Source: Berghia stephanieae (taxonomy: Eukaryota; Mollusca; Gastropoda; Nudibranchia; Aeolidiidae). Taken from it: a DNA stretch of 64,000 nt. The stretch spans positions 89,035,448 to 89,099,447 of the forward strand of contig CM067442.1 of NCBI GenBank assembly GCA_034508935.3, in the 5' to 3' direction. Below the pieces are notes generated by a model that saw only the letters and a list, made by a program, of their open reading frames with translations, was not told where the DNA came from and searched no databases. Below are positions 43,120 to 54,066 of this stretch, one piece after another. Numbering within the stretch: position 1 is the first letter of the stretch; each line of letters opens with the position of its first letter. Both the position numbers and the translations under genes were made by a program.

Positions 43120-43130
43120 GGGGGGTGGAG
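43033..43130. repeat. (TA)n, (GA)n and G tract
   Basis: TA-rich 43033-43085, GA 43086-43109, then about 16 G. Confidence 0.96.
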
Positions 43131-43236
43131 GTGGTGGGAAGAAGAGAAATGTCTGTAAAATTCAATCTGTATAATGAAGTCCCTCTTTGCATATATTACA
43201 GTAATCATAAATTGTTATACCAAGTGAAAATTAACG

Positions 43237-43482
<246 letters not shown>

Positions 43483-43837
43483 TGTTGTTGTTGTTGTTGA
43501 TTTCATCAGTATTATTATATCTTCATTATTATTAGGTATTCATAACAGTAATCTCTATTTTCAAAAGATCAGCAAATAAACGCGTTTAAAATCACCATAT
43601 CATTAGTCGTTTCTATTTTATTTCTCTTAAATTAAGTGAGAAGCATTCTAAACGGATTTCGATCCAATTAAATAAGAAAAGATAGAATAATACAGACGTT
43701 ATGCCGTATACAGTATACAGTTCGTTGTCAATTTGCCAGTCAGAGGAGATGGTGGAAATTAATTTACTTGAACTAATTTCAACGGTAACCTCATGAGTGA
43801 AAATGCTCTATATAAAATGTCAAACTATCATCATCTC
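43483..43837. other. no feature recognised
   Basis: A short GTT run at 43484-43500, otherwise AT-rich. 'GAAAATGCTCTATATAAAAT' near 43800 is too short to call SINE-A. Confidence 0.45.
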
Positions 43838-43841
43838 CACC

Positions 43842-43875
<34 letters not shown>

Positions 43876-43883
43876 TCATCATA
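43838..43883. repeat. (ACC)n then (ATC)n
   Basis: About 18 bp of ACC triplets followed by about 27 bp of ATC. Confidence 0.94.
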
Positions 43884-43904
43884 GATAAAGCTGGTCATAC
43901 ATTA

Positions 43905-44440
43905 ATAGAGTAGATCCAAAAACAGGTCAACCACACTAGTCCTCTGCTATTCATCAGCCGAATACGCCTCATAAGTCTGGGCAAGATCCTGCCATGCCAT
44001 AACGATTGACCCAGAGCTACATAACACCTGCCGGATCATTACTGGCAACTTGAAACCGACTGCAGTTCCATTTCTCCATCGGCTGGCTGGCATTGCACCT
44101 CCCCACATTCGAAGAGCCACTTCTTCCAAAGCCCAGAAATATAAACAGAAAATTGACACAAGGTACCCCCTCTATGACCACAACCCAACGACGAGTAGAA
44201 TGAAGTCGAGAAAGAGCTTCATGACGGAAGAAAGCACCAACCTTGATCATACAACTGTATACAGACTATTCACGTGGAGAGAGTGGGACAATCATGCAAA
44301 TGAAACCGTTGAATATCCGAGAGAATTTTTTAAAATAATAATATCCGAGAGAATAACTGCCCTACGGAACCGAGTGAATGGGTATCACTGGACAGAGCAC
44401 AGGCAAAACTCTGGAGAACAGCTGGAAGCATGAAAAGGTG
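43905..44440 (+). pseudogene. LINE reverse-transcriptase C-terminal remnant
   Basis: The frame starting near 43910 reads 'LCYSSAEYAS', a stop, 'VWARSCHA', 'IDPELHNTCRIITGNLKPTA', 'VPFLHRLAGIAPPHIRRAT' and then 'YPLYDHNPTTSRMKSRKSF'. The patterns 'CYSxAEYAxPVWxRS', 'RIITGxLxPTxxPxLxxLAGIAPPxIRR' and 'PLYxHxPxxxRLKSRKSF' are typical of the region after the reverse transcriptase in jockey/CR1-like non-LTR retrotransposons. The downstream frame (to about 44433) is less conserved. Endonuclease and catalytic reverse-transcriptase motifs are absent. It is a truncated dead copy, and not the same lineage as the 22.4-kb LINE end. Confidence 0.85.
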
Positions 44441-44484
44441 GAGGTTGGCTATGATGATGATGATACGGCGACTGTTATACTATT

Positions 44485-44965
44485 AGGGATTCAGCGCTAA
44501 TTAAAAGGAAGATTATAAAGGGATATTGTAGATATGATTGTAAAAGCACCGAAGAAAAAGGAATACAAAGCGGATTGGATCAAATAGGGAACAGAAGATC
44601 CCTTGAGAAATCCAATGATATGCAAATTTTGACATTGCTTAAAGGTCGCTTCCAGGAACAAGCAAAGGATCCCGCCATGAAGGATACACTCAAATGTTTG
44701 CAAAGTACAATGCACAGTAGGCAAAGCTAATTAGTATAATAGAATATAAAGTAACAGAAAGATGATTTACAAGGAAAGATCATACCATCTCTCAAAAGAC
44801 AAAAAAAAAAGAAAAAAAAGGTAGACGGTCTCTCTCCCAGCTAAATATCCCCGTCAGCACCATGGAGAAAAAAACCGAGCAATCACAATCAAAAACAAAG
44901 ACACAGAGCAACATAGAAAGAGAAAACAGATATATAGGGAATAGAAGACACAGCAAGTGGCAGAC
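44485..44965 (+). mobile_element. REP-1 copy, diverged
   Basis: 'GATTGTAAAAGCACCGAAGA', 'GAACAAGCAAAGGATCCCGC', 'AGAAAGATGATTTACAAGGA' and 'AATAGAAGACACAGCAAGTG' keep REP-1 order. The 5' block is weak. Confidence 0.75.
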
Positions 44966-45055
44966 CTTACCCAGGCATCCTACTTAACAACAATATTCTC
45001 TGCTTACACCACGGACGGATCTTTTACATGGTGAGACAAAATTATTATCTGGCTG

Positions 45056-45275
45056 GCGCACTCTGAAAACAAAACAAAACATTAAAAAAAACATTTTGTC
45101 CTTTAAACATCAATCGCTAAAAATTACCCCCATCCTGTCAATGAAGTCTCATTTTTCTTCCTTTGTTTTGTTTGGGTTTTTTATTTTGGACAAGTTAGGG
45201 TCATTTTAATCGATATTTGAAGGACGAATTTTCTGGCATAATTTTTTTTCTAAATGTGTATTTTCAGAGTACGGC
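45056..45275. mobile_element. MITE-1 copy
   Basis: Left 'GGCGCACTCTGAAAAC' and 'AACATCAATCGCTAAAAATT', right 'GTCATTTTAATCGATATTTG', 'AAGGACGAATTTTCTGGCAT' and 'TTCAGAGTACGGCAGTAA'. Both arms are present, with the left end eroded. Confidence 0.78.
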
Positions 45276-45934
45276 AGTAATATGGCTTCATTGAAACCAG
45301 ATGTTATCGATGTGTGCTGACAATATCGTATACATGAATGGGGTAAAATCGATATTTTTAATAATATATTATTGTGAAAAGGACGTAGGATCACAATCCT
45401 CATTATACAATACACAAACACACACCATACGCAATTGTTAACAATCTATACGCAATTTAGGACATCCACATATTAAAATATATACATCCACTCAAGCACA
45501 CAGACAATTACACCGTCACTAACACCAACACACACACACACACACACACACACAATATACACACACAAACGTAATAAGCCCACATTTAAATACAATAAAC
45601 ACCCAACAACTTCCAATTCAAAAGCATATTATCATTGTTGTATGGGTATTACATCAAAACGATATTCTATTGTATAATAGAGTTGTAATGGATTTTGATT
45701 CAACTGATGCCATTTTTACATACAGTGACCAGACCTTCGTGAATTCAAGAAGAATATTGTTATTAAATGGTATGTTTATATAATAAAACAAGAACTGTTA
45801 TTCAACAATTCAACTCCATGCGACTGTGAAGGGGTACCGAAATGTAGGCATTGTAACTTTTGTTATTGTATAAATGGCCTGCTGCTTTTAAATGTGTGCA
45901 CGGCTCTTGCGTTACGTTTAGGTTGAGGTGCACA
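45276..45934. other. no gene recognised
   Basis: Includes CA-rich repeats around 45530-45565. Otherwise unassigned. Confidence 0.5.
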
Positions 45935-46075
45935 TATCTGCAGGTCCGATAGCCAAACTCAATCATGGGCTTGATTTGAGATTGCTGAAACTGAAAATAA
46001 TGGTTGTGTTGGCTTGAGAATAATTTACATTACAGCACTGAGATCATAAAAATTTGTGTTAACAGACCAGCAAAT
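45935..46075. mobile_element. MITE-3 copy
   Basis: 'CTGCAGGTCCGATAGCCAAA' and 'ATCATGGGCTTGATTT' on the left, 'CAGCACTGAGATCATAAAAA' and 'GTTAACAGACCAGCAAA' on the right, with the shared centre 'GTGTTGGCTTGAGAATAATT'. Confidence 0.75.
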
Positions 46076-46224
46076 AAATAAAACATTGGTTTACGTCTTT
46101 TTAGCGCCAGTAAAGGAAGAAACTTGGGGTTAATTAATAACTCATTGAGAAGACCAAGGAGAAGCTTGGTGACGCATTTAAATGTCTATTTCTTTTAAAG
46201 TCTATCACGGTGATGCCTAACTTA

Positions 46225-46307
46225 TAAAATCAATCAATTTTATCATTTTTAGTTAGCTCGACGTTATAACTTAAAATAATGCCATTTTAGAGCGTTGGTC
46301 ACATGTT
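46225..46307 (+). repeat. REP-3 copy
   Basis: 'ATAATGCCATTTTAGAGCGT' then 'TGGTCACATG' matches the REP-3 core, next to 'AATCAATCAATTTTATCA'. Confidence 0.45.
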
Positions 46308-46358
46308 ATGCCATGTGTTAAAGTGACCATTATTGGTTGTCATTTCTTAAATGTAAAT

Positions 46359-46682
46359 AATACTTGTACAATAAATGGATATAATACTTGTACTATAAAT
46401 GTTTATAACACTTGTACTATAAATGTTTATAATACTTGTACTATAAATGTTTATAATACTTGTACTATAAATGTTTATAATACTTGTACTATAAATGTTT
46501 ATAATACTTGTACTATAAATGTTTATAATACTTGTACAATAAATGTTTATAATACTTGTACTATAAATGTTTATAATACTTGTACTATAAATGTTTATAA
46601 TACTTGTACTATAAATGTTTATAATACTTGTACAATAAATGTTTATAATACTTGTACTATAAATGTTTATAATACTTGTACA
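46359..46682. repeat. 24-bp minisatellite, about 13.5 units
   Basis: The unit 'AATACTTGTACTATAAATG' plus 'TTTAT' repeats about 13.5 times with very few differences: mainly T/A at one position (three or four units) and a variant first unit. Being 24 bp it stays in frame, and one plus-strand frame (46308-46718) reads an 8-residue repeat 'NTCTINVY'. That frame has no other support as a gene. Confidence 0.95.
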
Positions 46683-46784
46683 GGGAATACGAATGTATTA
46701 CTATTAAAGTCAAAGTGAACACTGAGCTACTAGACGTGGGGTATTGTAACAAAGCGATGTCTGTTGTTTTTTAAAGGATTTTCT

Positions 46785-47300
46785 TCGGCGCTTGCAACAC
46801 ATCAAGGCCATATCGGCGCCAGTAAAAATGAAGAAAATGTGAGAGCAAAACGTTCTAAAATTACAATTAAAACACCCAAGAAAAGGTAAGACAAAGGGGA
46901 ATTGCTTCAAATAGGAAACAGATGTATATCCCAAGATCACACTATCAAAGTACTTGGTTTGAGATCACCTAAAAGCCTCATCCAGACACAAGCACAGGTC
47001 CCTACTAAGAAGATCACACTAAAATGTTTACATATCATGTATAATATGTAAACAAACAATAATACAACGCATAACAGAGATGTTTTACAAGACAAAAAAT
47101 ATCATCTCCCAAAACAATCTATAAATTTGACTGCTTCCCTCCCCGCTAGGGTATTCGGCCAGGGTCAGTGCAAAACCAAGTAATCTCATCCCAAGACATA
47201 GACAGAAAGCATGTTGGAAAACAGATATAAGGGGATTTTAGACACAATAAGTGCCTACCTGCCCACCATGCGATTTCAGGAACCCCACCCAGAAAGCAAT
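46785..47300 (+). mobile_element. REP-1, full-length copy
   Basis: 'TTCGGCGCTTGCAACACATC', 'CGGCGCCAGTAAAAATGAAG', 'AAATTACAATTAAAACACCC', 'AAGCACAGGTCCCTACTAAG', 'CTTCCCTCCCCGCTAGGGTA' and 'TTTCAGGAACCCCACCC'. About 515 bp. With the 36895 copy it is the best reference for the family. Confidence 0.88.
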
Positions 47301-48461
47301 GTATAAAAAATGAATATAACCGATTTAAAAATCTTAACACGCATTGGTTTACGTTCAATATTTTTCTTCACTCAAATATTCATTGTTATTTTCATGGTAA
47401 AATATTGATATCGTTATCGCTCGAGTACAAGTTGAAGTCGAATGGGTGCATCTTTTCTACCATCAACGGGTCGTAATTATGTCTTAAAGAAATACGACGA
47501 AATGAGTCTGTGTTTTTAGAATATGAGTTATTAAAAAAAAAAACCTGCACCACCACCACTATAATCATCAAATGATAAAAATGAATAGTGGGTCCTAAAC
47601 ACACCCCTCTACATAAAGGACATGTCTTGAAAAATGTGGTTGCTATCTATTCAGTGGTATGATAGCCTATTCAAATAACGCGATTTCAATGTCGTATTAT
47701 GTCCGATGTTTTTATAGTATGCAATTGCTCCACGAAAAATGCAATGAATACTTTTATTTCCAGAACCAATTTATATGGCCATGCTACATAATACCTGTTG
47801 ATTCACAATAGAATCACCCTATCGTTCCGACAACGCTCGATATGCACGTTGAAATAGAATCTAGAAGATTGCGAAATGCATAGCAAGAATTATACTCATA
47901 TAATTATGAATTTGCTCCCCGTTCAGAGTTAAGCTTGTGAAATAGCATGTTTTTAAATAATGGCGATTACATGAGAACCGCTTCCTTGTCTAAATGTTTC
48001 TTTGATAAGATGAATTTAAAAACCTGTTCAGTCGCATTTTCAACATTTAGAGAAAACGGCAATTTTTTGTCATTTATTTAGTGACTAGAAAAGGAAAATA
48101 CATTTTACCTAATGGACCAATATCCTGAGTGTTTAAAACTTCAAAATTTCTAAGGTGTCTAATCTATTGATTGAAAGCGCTAATGTCGTTTCTTTCTCGA
48201 TGTGACTTAACAAATCTTGATCGTTACCCCCTTATTTGAGCATTGTATTCACGATCATCAATTGAGTCCAGCTTTAGTAGAGAACGATGGGGATTGCGTG
48301 AAGCCGAGATCATAATAATACTAACAAAAAGGTGAAGATAGAAAGGCTTCGGGTGGGAACGGAACAGACAATGGACGTTTTGAGTATAAACCTTTCGACA
48401 GAACAACAGTAAACAAAGAGACGTTGAAAACAAATAAAATGATATAAAATAAGATAGAAAC
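47301..48461. other. no feature recognised
   Basis: AT-rich, single-copy-looking DNA of about 1.2 kb. Short open frames on the minus strand lack recognisable motifs. Confidence 0.5.
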
Positions 48462-48692
48462 ACTTACCATGTAGGAGGAGACACATTATGCCGTTTAGGC
48501 GATAATACAATTGTATTCCGAACGAAATAACCCTGTGAACGGCCAGGTACTCATTTACACATAAGTACGGTGAGTAAATGCAAGTAAAGCGTCTTTTTAA
48601 AGGACTCAAATATGAGCCGCTCAGAGCGGGACTCGATTTCATGACGTTCCGGTCCGAAGGCGAGTGTCATACCACAAGACCACATAGCCTTT
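48462..48692 (-). mobile_element. SINE-A copy lacking the tail
   Basis: Inverted 'TACCATGTAGGAGGAGACAC', 'GTTTAGGCGATAATACAATT', 'CCAGGTACTCATTTACACAT', 'CGGGACTCGATTTCATGACG' (B box) and 'ACAAGACCACATAGCC'. The AAGCGCTTT tail is absent, so the copy is 3'-truncated. Confidence 0.85.
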
Positions 48693-49075
48693 CTATATAA
48701 ATGCCGTATATTTTTTATCATTAAAGAAGAATTGTATCTTATTTGTATGTGTATTTTAGATGTGCATCTCAATTCGAAACAACTTGTGTTTTAGAGAGCC
48801 GATGATTAAATACCACTTAAAAGGAGAATATTATATGAAGCTTCCTGCTCAACATGGTTGTCCTATCTTCATCGATAGTGCTTTATATTCAAGAATATTT
48901 TTACAAACATAAGTGAAAAAAAACTCGAATATCGATACTGGCAGTCGATAGTGTGAACTGTCAACTTTTCAAACATGATAGGAGTGAGTAGTTTTAAACA
49001 TCCTTTACACTCCTCTAAAACTACCAATAAATGTCTAAATAAAATGATGGGCGTTTTGTATTAATGAAATACCTT
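48693..49075. other. no feature recognised
   Basis: AT-rich spacer. Confidence 0.5.
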
Positions 49076-49079
49076 TGTT

Positions 49080-49205
49080 TATTGTTTTGTTTGTTTTTTT
49101 TGTTTCTTTTTGTTTGTTTTATTGATTAAGGTAAGGTTCGAGCCCATCAGATAGTGTGCAGAACAAGCCCCCCCCCCCCCCACCCCCACCCCCCCCCCCC
49201 ACCCC
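49080..49205 (-). mobile_element. G tract, short tRNA-like piece and A-rich tail
   Basis: On the minus strand broken G runs (rc of 49168-49205) lead into 'CTTGTTCTGCACACTATCTG', then 'GGGCTCGAACCTTACC' (B-box-like), then an A-rich tail (rc of 49080-49128). The order 5' G tract, B box, A-rich tail is what a very short SINE-like retrocopy would show. Confidence 0.5.
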
Positions 49206-49874
49206 ATAGAAAGCACAACAAAAAAAAAAGAAACAAACAACTCCTTAGTATTTATTTGTAATCTTTGATTGACCCGTGACATAAAGTAGAATTCTAGAGG
49301 CATATCTAATGACTCTATAGCTATATAAACCACAATGACGTTAATATTTGACATGGCTTTTATAATATAACTCCTCTTTCATTGATTGAATCGAAATAAG
49401 CAGTAAAGAAATCATGAATGACACTTTAAACTTAAGAGATCACATCGAACTTGACGGGTTCAGTTGACTAAAGGTTAAAGGTTGACCTTGAGACTTAGGT
49501 CTCTTTTGTTTCGATTTTGTTTCGAAGTTAATCCTGGACAGATGTCATGGTCTACGCAGATGGATCGAAGACTCATTATCTTCATTGTAGTGTGAATTAA
49601 TGTACTCGATATCGACAGGATATTCATGAATAAATAATGCGACTGATTTCCTAGACAACCTGTTGAGAGAAAAATGGTGCGGTCTTTGATTTTTCATCAT
49701 ATCCCCTGAGGTGACTTTGATGTAGTATGCATTTTAACATCCTTAGTTGTTGATTCAATTTTTGGTTTAACTCTACTTAGTGACCATTTTTATTATTTTT
49801 CCTGCAATGCCATGATATAGATAGACCGTAGTTGATGTCACTCGGGTCTTTGGGGCTAATGACGTTTCAATATT
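49206..49874. other. no feature recognised
   Basis: AT-rich single-copy-looking DNA. Confidence 0.5.
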
Positions 49875-49974
49875 TCCCCCTTTGAAAACATATACATATC
49901 ATATCGTGTAAAGGGCTAATTACGCCAATTACCTTTTACATGATGTGATATATGTAATGTGTTTTCAAAGGGGA
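49875..49974. mobile_element. 100-bp perfect-ended foldback hairpin
   Basis: 'CCCCTTTGAAAACATATACA' through 'GTGTAAAGG' is matched in inverse by 'CCTTTTACATGATGTGATAT' through 'GTTTTCAAAGGGG'. The arms are about 40 bp at roughly 85 percent identity. The loop 'GCTAATTACGCCAATTA' contains its own small palindrome. It is flanked on the right by (TA)n. Likely a small TA-targeting MITE. Confidence 0.8.
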
Positions 49975-49992
49975 TATATATATATATAATAT

Positions 49993-50027
<35 letters not shown>

Positions 50028-50035
50028 ATATATAT
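49975..50035. repeat. (TA)n with interruptions
   Basis: About 60 bp of TA/AT repeat. Confidence 0.95.
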
Positions 50036-50404
50036 CATTTAATTAATTTTTATGTGAAATATTACTTCACTCAGGGTTTGAACAAAATATCTTTAATAAT
50101 AAATGTATATGAGCAACACGACTCTAAATATTGGAATCATCTGGCAGAATTTTTCCTATCTCTTATTCAACATTGGCCAAAATCCCATCTTACCTCATGG
50201 AGGTCTTGAGGAAATGACCCGAGCAATGAACGGTCGCCCCATTTAGCAGCGTGTGGGTAATGAAGCATTTCGTTAACTCCCCGTGGACCGGGCCATTATA
50301 GGGACTGTACAAGTGCCATGAAGAGGAGCATTTGGGATGATTGACTGGGGATAGGATGCTGCCATCTTATTAATCGCTAAATATATTTTTCGCAATATGA
50401 AATA
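50036..50404. other. no feature recognised
   Basis: Includes a GC-richer patch at 50210-50300. No reading frame or element was assigned. Confidence 0.45.
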
Positions 50405-50407
50405 CAA

Positions 50408-50640
50408 TACAATACTATCTATCTCTCTATCTCTACTTATATATCCATGCATCTATCTTATAACCATCTGTCTATTTATCTATAGCTATCCTCCCTTCTT
50501 TCCTTCCTTTCTTCCAGCCATCCCATCTCTCTAATCTATCTATTACATCTATCTATCACTACTATCTATCTATCTATCTATCACTATCCTATCTCATCAC
50601 TATCATCTATCATATCTATCTATCACTATCTATCTATCTA

Positions 50641-50698
<58 letters not shown>

Positions 50699-50765
50699 CT
50701 ATCATCTATCTTTCTAGCTATCATCAATCTATCATCCATTCATCCATCCAATCTATATATCTGTC
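50408..50765. repeat. (ATCT)n tetranucleotide block
   Basis: Imperfect ATCT units throughout, with a pure stretch of about 15 units at 50627-50697. Confidence 0.96.
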
Positions 50766-50941
50766 CACAGAATATATTCTATCTATAAATCAATATATCC
50801 ACGTTTTAAATGGAACAAAATACAACCTCCAAACTACAGTAATCTTTCCATACGTTTGTCATCATTTCAATGTGACTACCCTGCCCTGACTCATCCGTCT
50901 AACTATCGATGAACATAGCAATCCATTGATAACCACCTCTA

Positions 50942-50961
50942 CATATATATATATTAATATA

Positions 50962-50992
<31 letters not shown>
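50942..50992. repeat. (TA)n
   Basis: About 50 bp TA repeat with breaks, adjoining the conserved unit. Confidence 0.95.
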
Positions 50993-50993
<1 letters not shown>

Positions 50994-51052
50994 GAATCGT
51001 GTTGGATACAAATATGGTACGAATAGTTTTCGACATGTAGCAATGAAGCGAA
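50993..51052 (+). repeat. Conserved ~60-bp unit, second copy
   Basis: 'GAATCGTGTTGGATACAAAT', 'ATGGTACGAATAGTTTTCGA' and 'CATGTAGCAATGAAGCGAAT' match 30131-30188 inverted. Confidence 0.75.
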
Positions 51053-51089
51053 TTACAACAACAAAATATTAATAAATCACCGACAAGAG

Positions 51090-51659
51090 CAAAACCCACC
51101 CACCAGAAAATGCAACTGCAGAAATAAGGAATATTTTCCGCTAAACAGACAATGTTTAGGAATGAAGTTTAATTTACCAAGCCACAGACACCGAAACTAA
51201 AACAAACAAGCAGGAAAAATATGTAGGACTAACGGAAAATAGTTTCAAAACAAGATACAACTTCCACACCTCAACCTTTAGAAACACCAACAAAAAAAAT
51301 CCACAAAACTCAGCGAACATATTTGGAAATTGAAAGACAACAAACTAGACCACAGTATTTCATGGAAAATTATATCTAAAACAACAGGATACACACCATC
51401 ATCAAAACAATGTAGCTTATGCCTGGAAGAGAAATATACTATAATCAAACACCCTCATGAAGCCACACTCAACACGAAAAATGAGATGTACAATAGCTGT
51501 CCACATAGACGAAAACATCTATTAATCAACTACAAACCTACGGAACCACTTCAACAAGCAACAACACACAACAAACCAAATCCATGTAACACACAGTGAC
51601 GATAGCTGAAAAGGCTTGAAACATTGATGCAGACTGACTCCAACATTGTGGTCAATATT

Positions 51660-51662
<3 letters not shown>
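51090..51662 (+). mobile_element. Penelope-like element 3' fragment (GIY-YIG end), broken
   Basis: The coding traces match the C-terminal GIY-YIG endonuclease region of Penelope-like retroelements: 'YVGLTENSFKTRYNFH', the 'TFRN' motif, a Cys-rich 'CSLCLEEKY' and a final 'CPHRRKHLL'. The 3' side ('GCTGAAAAGGCTTGAAAC', then 'GACTGACTCCAACATTGTGG') also fits known family ends. The reverse transcriptase domain is missing. The fragment is broken in several places and old. It ends at a (TA)n tract. Confidence 0.85.
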
Positions 51663-51664
<2 letters not shown>

Positions 51665-51719
<55 letters not shown>

Positions 51720-51725
51720 TATATC
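51665..51725. repeat. (TA)n
   Basis: About 60 bp TA at the 3' edge of the Penelope-like fragment. Confidence 0.97.
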
Positions 51726-52551
51726 CTTCTTTCTTTTATCTATCATTTGGCTTGATGTACATATTGATCTATATATGTTTTTGAATGAATAGAAGTGATA
51801 TAACAAAATTTATTACCAGATCCTCCGACCACATAACAGAGAATGAGCATCTGGATTTAATTTAAATCTGACGCAAAACAAATTTGCGATCCATGTGACA
51901 TCCTGGAAGCAGTAAACAATTGTTGCATATTGATATTACTGCTGTATGCTGTAAAACAACAACAAAATTTAAAAGTTATGATCATACAATTAATATAAAT
52001 CGATTTATTGGAGTCTGTACTCAGGAATGTATTCGGCAGATTACATTATGATGTTAAGGCTACGAAAAATGCAGAATGCAGAAAAATAAATACACCTATC
52101 TCGTCTTTTTTATAGTTCGTCTAATTAACCTAAAAGTGTCTTCGTGGCCACTACAAAGAAACCCCTGTGTATCCGCTCATTGTAAGCAGCGTGGTCATTA
52201 TCGACGGCTGCAAATCTATTTGTGTAACACACAGAAATCCAAGCATTGCAGTTGCGAAATAACGATTCTCTTTTGTGACATGGTGATGAGTCTTAATGGA
52301 CGCGGCTGGCTCTAATGAGCGTTCGATTGCTCTTCCACGTTCCACCCTTATTCACAAATAATGATATTATCATTATGTCATTTTCATTATCATCATTTTT
52401 ATCACATATTGATCGACAATGCTTACGTAAAAACTGGACTTACAATGTTGTAATAATAATTTTTAATGTAATTTCGCTCACGTTTGTGTGATTTCTTATT
52501 AAATTAATTGATATTTGTTTTTAAAATGTAGATCACAGATAAATGAAGGTG
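51726..52551. other. no feature recognised
   Basis: AT-rich. The 79-codon frame at 52076-52315 has no motif. Confidence 0.5.
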
Positions 52552-52672
52552 CGGTGGCGGGCAAAGTGGCAGAATGGTTATCGAATTGTACTGTGATCCG
52601 GAAAGTACCTTGTTCGAGCCCCGCTTCAAGCACATTTGTTTTTATTTTCCTTGAGCAAGGTTATTAACTCCC

Positions 52673-52899
52673 TCCTGACAGCCAGTTTTAGGATTTTCCC
52701 CCGAAACTTCACACCCAACTAACACAAAAATATAGTTTTTATTACCTTATCACAATAGAAGTAAGTTCTAGCGATAAATAATTTATTTAGCAAAACATGC
52801 TCTACAACACACTGTTCATTTTCTTTAAATTTTATGGTGTACTTGAGAAATTTGCAAAGAAAGATGTTGGTTGTATTGTAATGAATGTGACGATTTTTC
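52673..52899. mobile_element. Left part of the insertion in SINE-B
   Basis: 'TCCTGACAGCCAGTTTTAGG' begins the insert. It is AT-rich, non-coding, and not seen elsewhere in the window. Together with the MITE-2 copy to its right it fills the gap in SINE-B. Confidence 0.6.
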
Positions 52900-53091
52900 T
52901 ATAGATAGTTCAAAGATGACGTCACTCAGGCCTTTGTTATTGTTTTTGCCATCCGCGTTTGTGAGTTGTTCTCACTAAACTGTATTAACGAGACTATAAA
53001 AGTTCATGGTTACACAGAGTTTTGTGTTGGTCCGTTATACTTCCGGATGGCAATGTTGTGAACTCCTTGGCCAAACGCATTCTATCTATAG
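52900..53091 (+). mobile_element. MITE-2 copy 5 with 10-bp terminal repeats and CRE
   Basis: The ends 'CTATAGATAG' (52900-52909) and 'CTATCTATAG' (53082-53091) are exact inverted copies. Inside: CRE 'TGACGTCA' at 52917-52924, 'GGCCTTTGTTATTGTTTTTG', 'AACGAGACTATAAAAGTTCA', 'AGAGTTTTGTGTTGGTCCG' and 'CTTCCGGATGGCAATG'. This copy gives the best boundaries, 192 bp. Confidence 0.88.
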
Positions 53092-53240
53092 TTGGTAAGG
53101 GAGGGTTAACCCTCAATTTGTGCACTTTGGGCAAAAAGGGTGATTCCTGTTGACATCGGACATTTGTTTAATGGATTATCTCTATTCCGTCACGGAATGC
53201 CAAGGCGACGACAACTCACGATGCCACGCGGAAGGGAGTA

Positions 53241-53875
53241 ATTAATTTCATTTTAATATATCGAAAATAAAATGTGTGAGCAATTTATCTCAAAATAGTG
53301 ATGGAAGTTATCGTTCCCTTCAAACTATTATGATACCGAATTATGTGAATGTTTTCGTTTTGTGGTGACCACCTCTTCCTAACTCATTCATCAAAAATAT
53401 GAAAGAACGATGAAATATTATGAGTTAGTTGTGAGAATGGAAATCGTGAGAAGAAAAAAGGTTTAATAAAATAAGGAGTGAAGGTTGCATTTTTTAGTGT
53501 TTGGACAAACTTGTGACACTTTTAAGGCCATTTTCTATTTTTTCATCTTCTTCATGTTCATCAGGTGATTTTCTCGTGCTGTGTCAGCAACTTTTTCACC
53601 CAAAGAATGATTACCTTTGATTTTGCTATCACAGACACTTTAGAATCATTAAAAAGCAAGATAATTGATGGTTCCTCTGTGACCGCTAGGCCTGTCAAGC
53701 TGTTGACGTAAATGCCTTTTCAACAATAATCAGATAGTATGAGCCTTCAATTCTTTAATCAACATACAGAGCATACACTTTTGAAAATTACGTCAGTTAT
53801 CGTACACTAATTAACATTTATCGAATGCACATTTAAGTTGTTTTATTTTTGACCCGAAAATTTACAATAAAGTAC
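53241..53875. other. no feature recognised
   Basis: AT-rich DNA between MITE-2 copies. Confidence 0.5.
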
Positions 53876-54066
53876 AGATAGTCTGCACTTGGCTAAGAAG
53901 TTCATAACATTGCCATCCGGAAGATAACGGGCCAACACACAAAACTGTGTGTAACCATGATCGTTTATAATCTGGTTAATACAGTTAAGTGAGCATTACT
54001 CATAAACGCGGATGGTAAAAAAACAATAACAAAGACCCGAGTGACGTCATCTTCGAACTATCTATA
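53876..54066 (-). mobile_element. MITE-2 copy 6, inverted, with CRE
   Basis: Inverted partner of copy 5: 'ACATTGCCATCCGGAAGATA', 'ACACAAAACTGTGTGTAACC', 'ATAATCTGGTTAATACAGTT', 'CRE TGACGTCA' at 54042-54049 and the end 'CTATCTATAG'. It is joined head-to-head with copy 7. Confidence 0.87.

Larger units (their letters stand above)
52552..53240 (+). mobile_element. SINE-B split by a ~430-bp insertion
   Basis: The head ('GGGCAAAGTGGCAGAATGGT', 'TTGTTCGAGCCCCGCTTCAA') and the start of the body run to about 52672 ('GGTTATTAACTCCC'). The body resumes at about 53106 ('GTTAACCCTCAATTTGTG', 'GGTGATTCCTGTTGACATCG', 'AATGCCAAGGCGACGA'). The 2985 copy is continuous at this point. Similar 'TTAAC' at both break edges may be a target duplication. 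Confidence 0.85.

Noticed and set aside
43797-43820. SINE-A tail at 43.8 kb
   Set aside because: Match is about 20 bp of AT-rich sequence, too short.
46359-46682. CRISPR-like array
   Set aside because: Units are contiguous without unique spacers and the genome is eukaryotic.
46308-46718. 136-codon repeat protein
   Set aside because: Frame is open only because the unit is 24 bp and stop-free. No promoter, splice or domain support.
51590-51630. Hammerhead ribozyme near the Penelope-like end
   Set aside because: Some Penelope-like elements carry these, and a CTGA...GAAAC string is present, but the conserved CTGATGA core and flanking stems are not.
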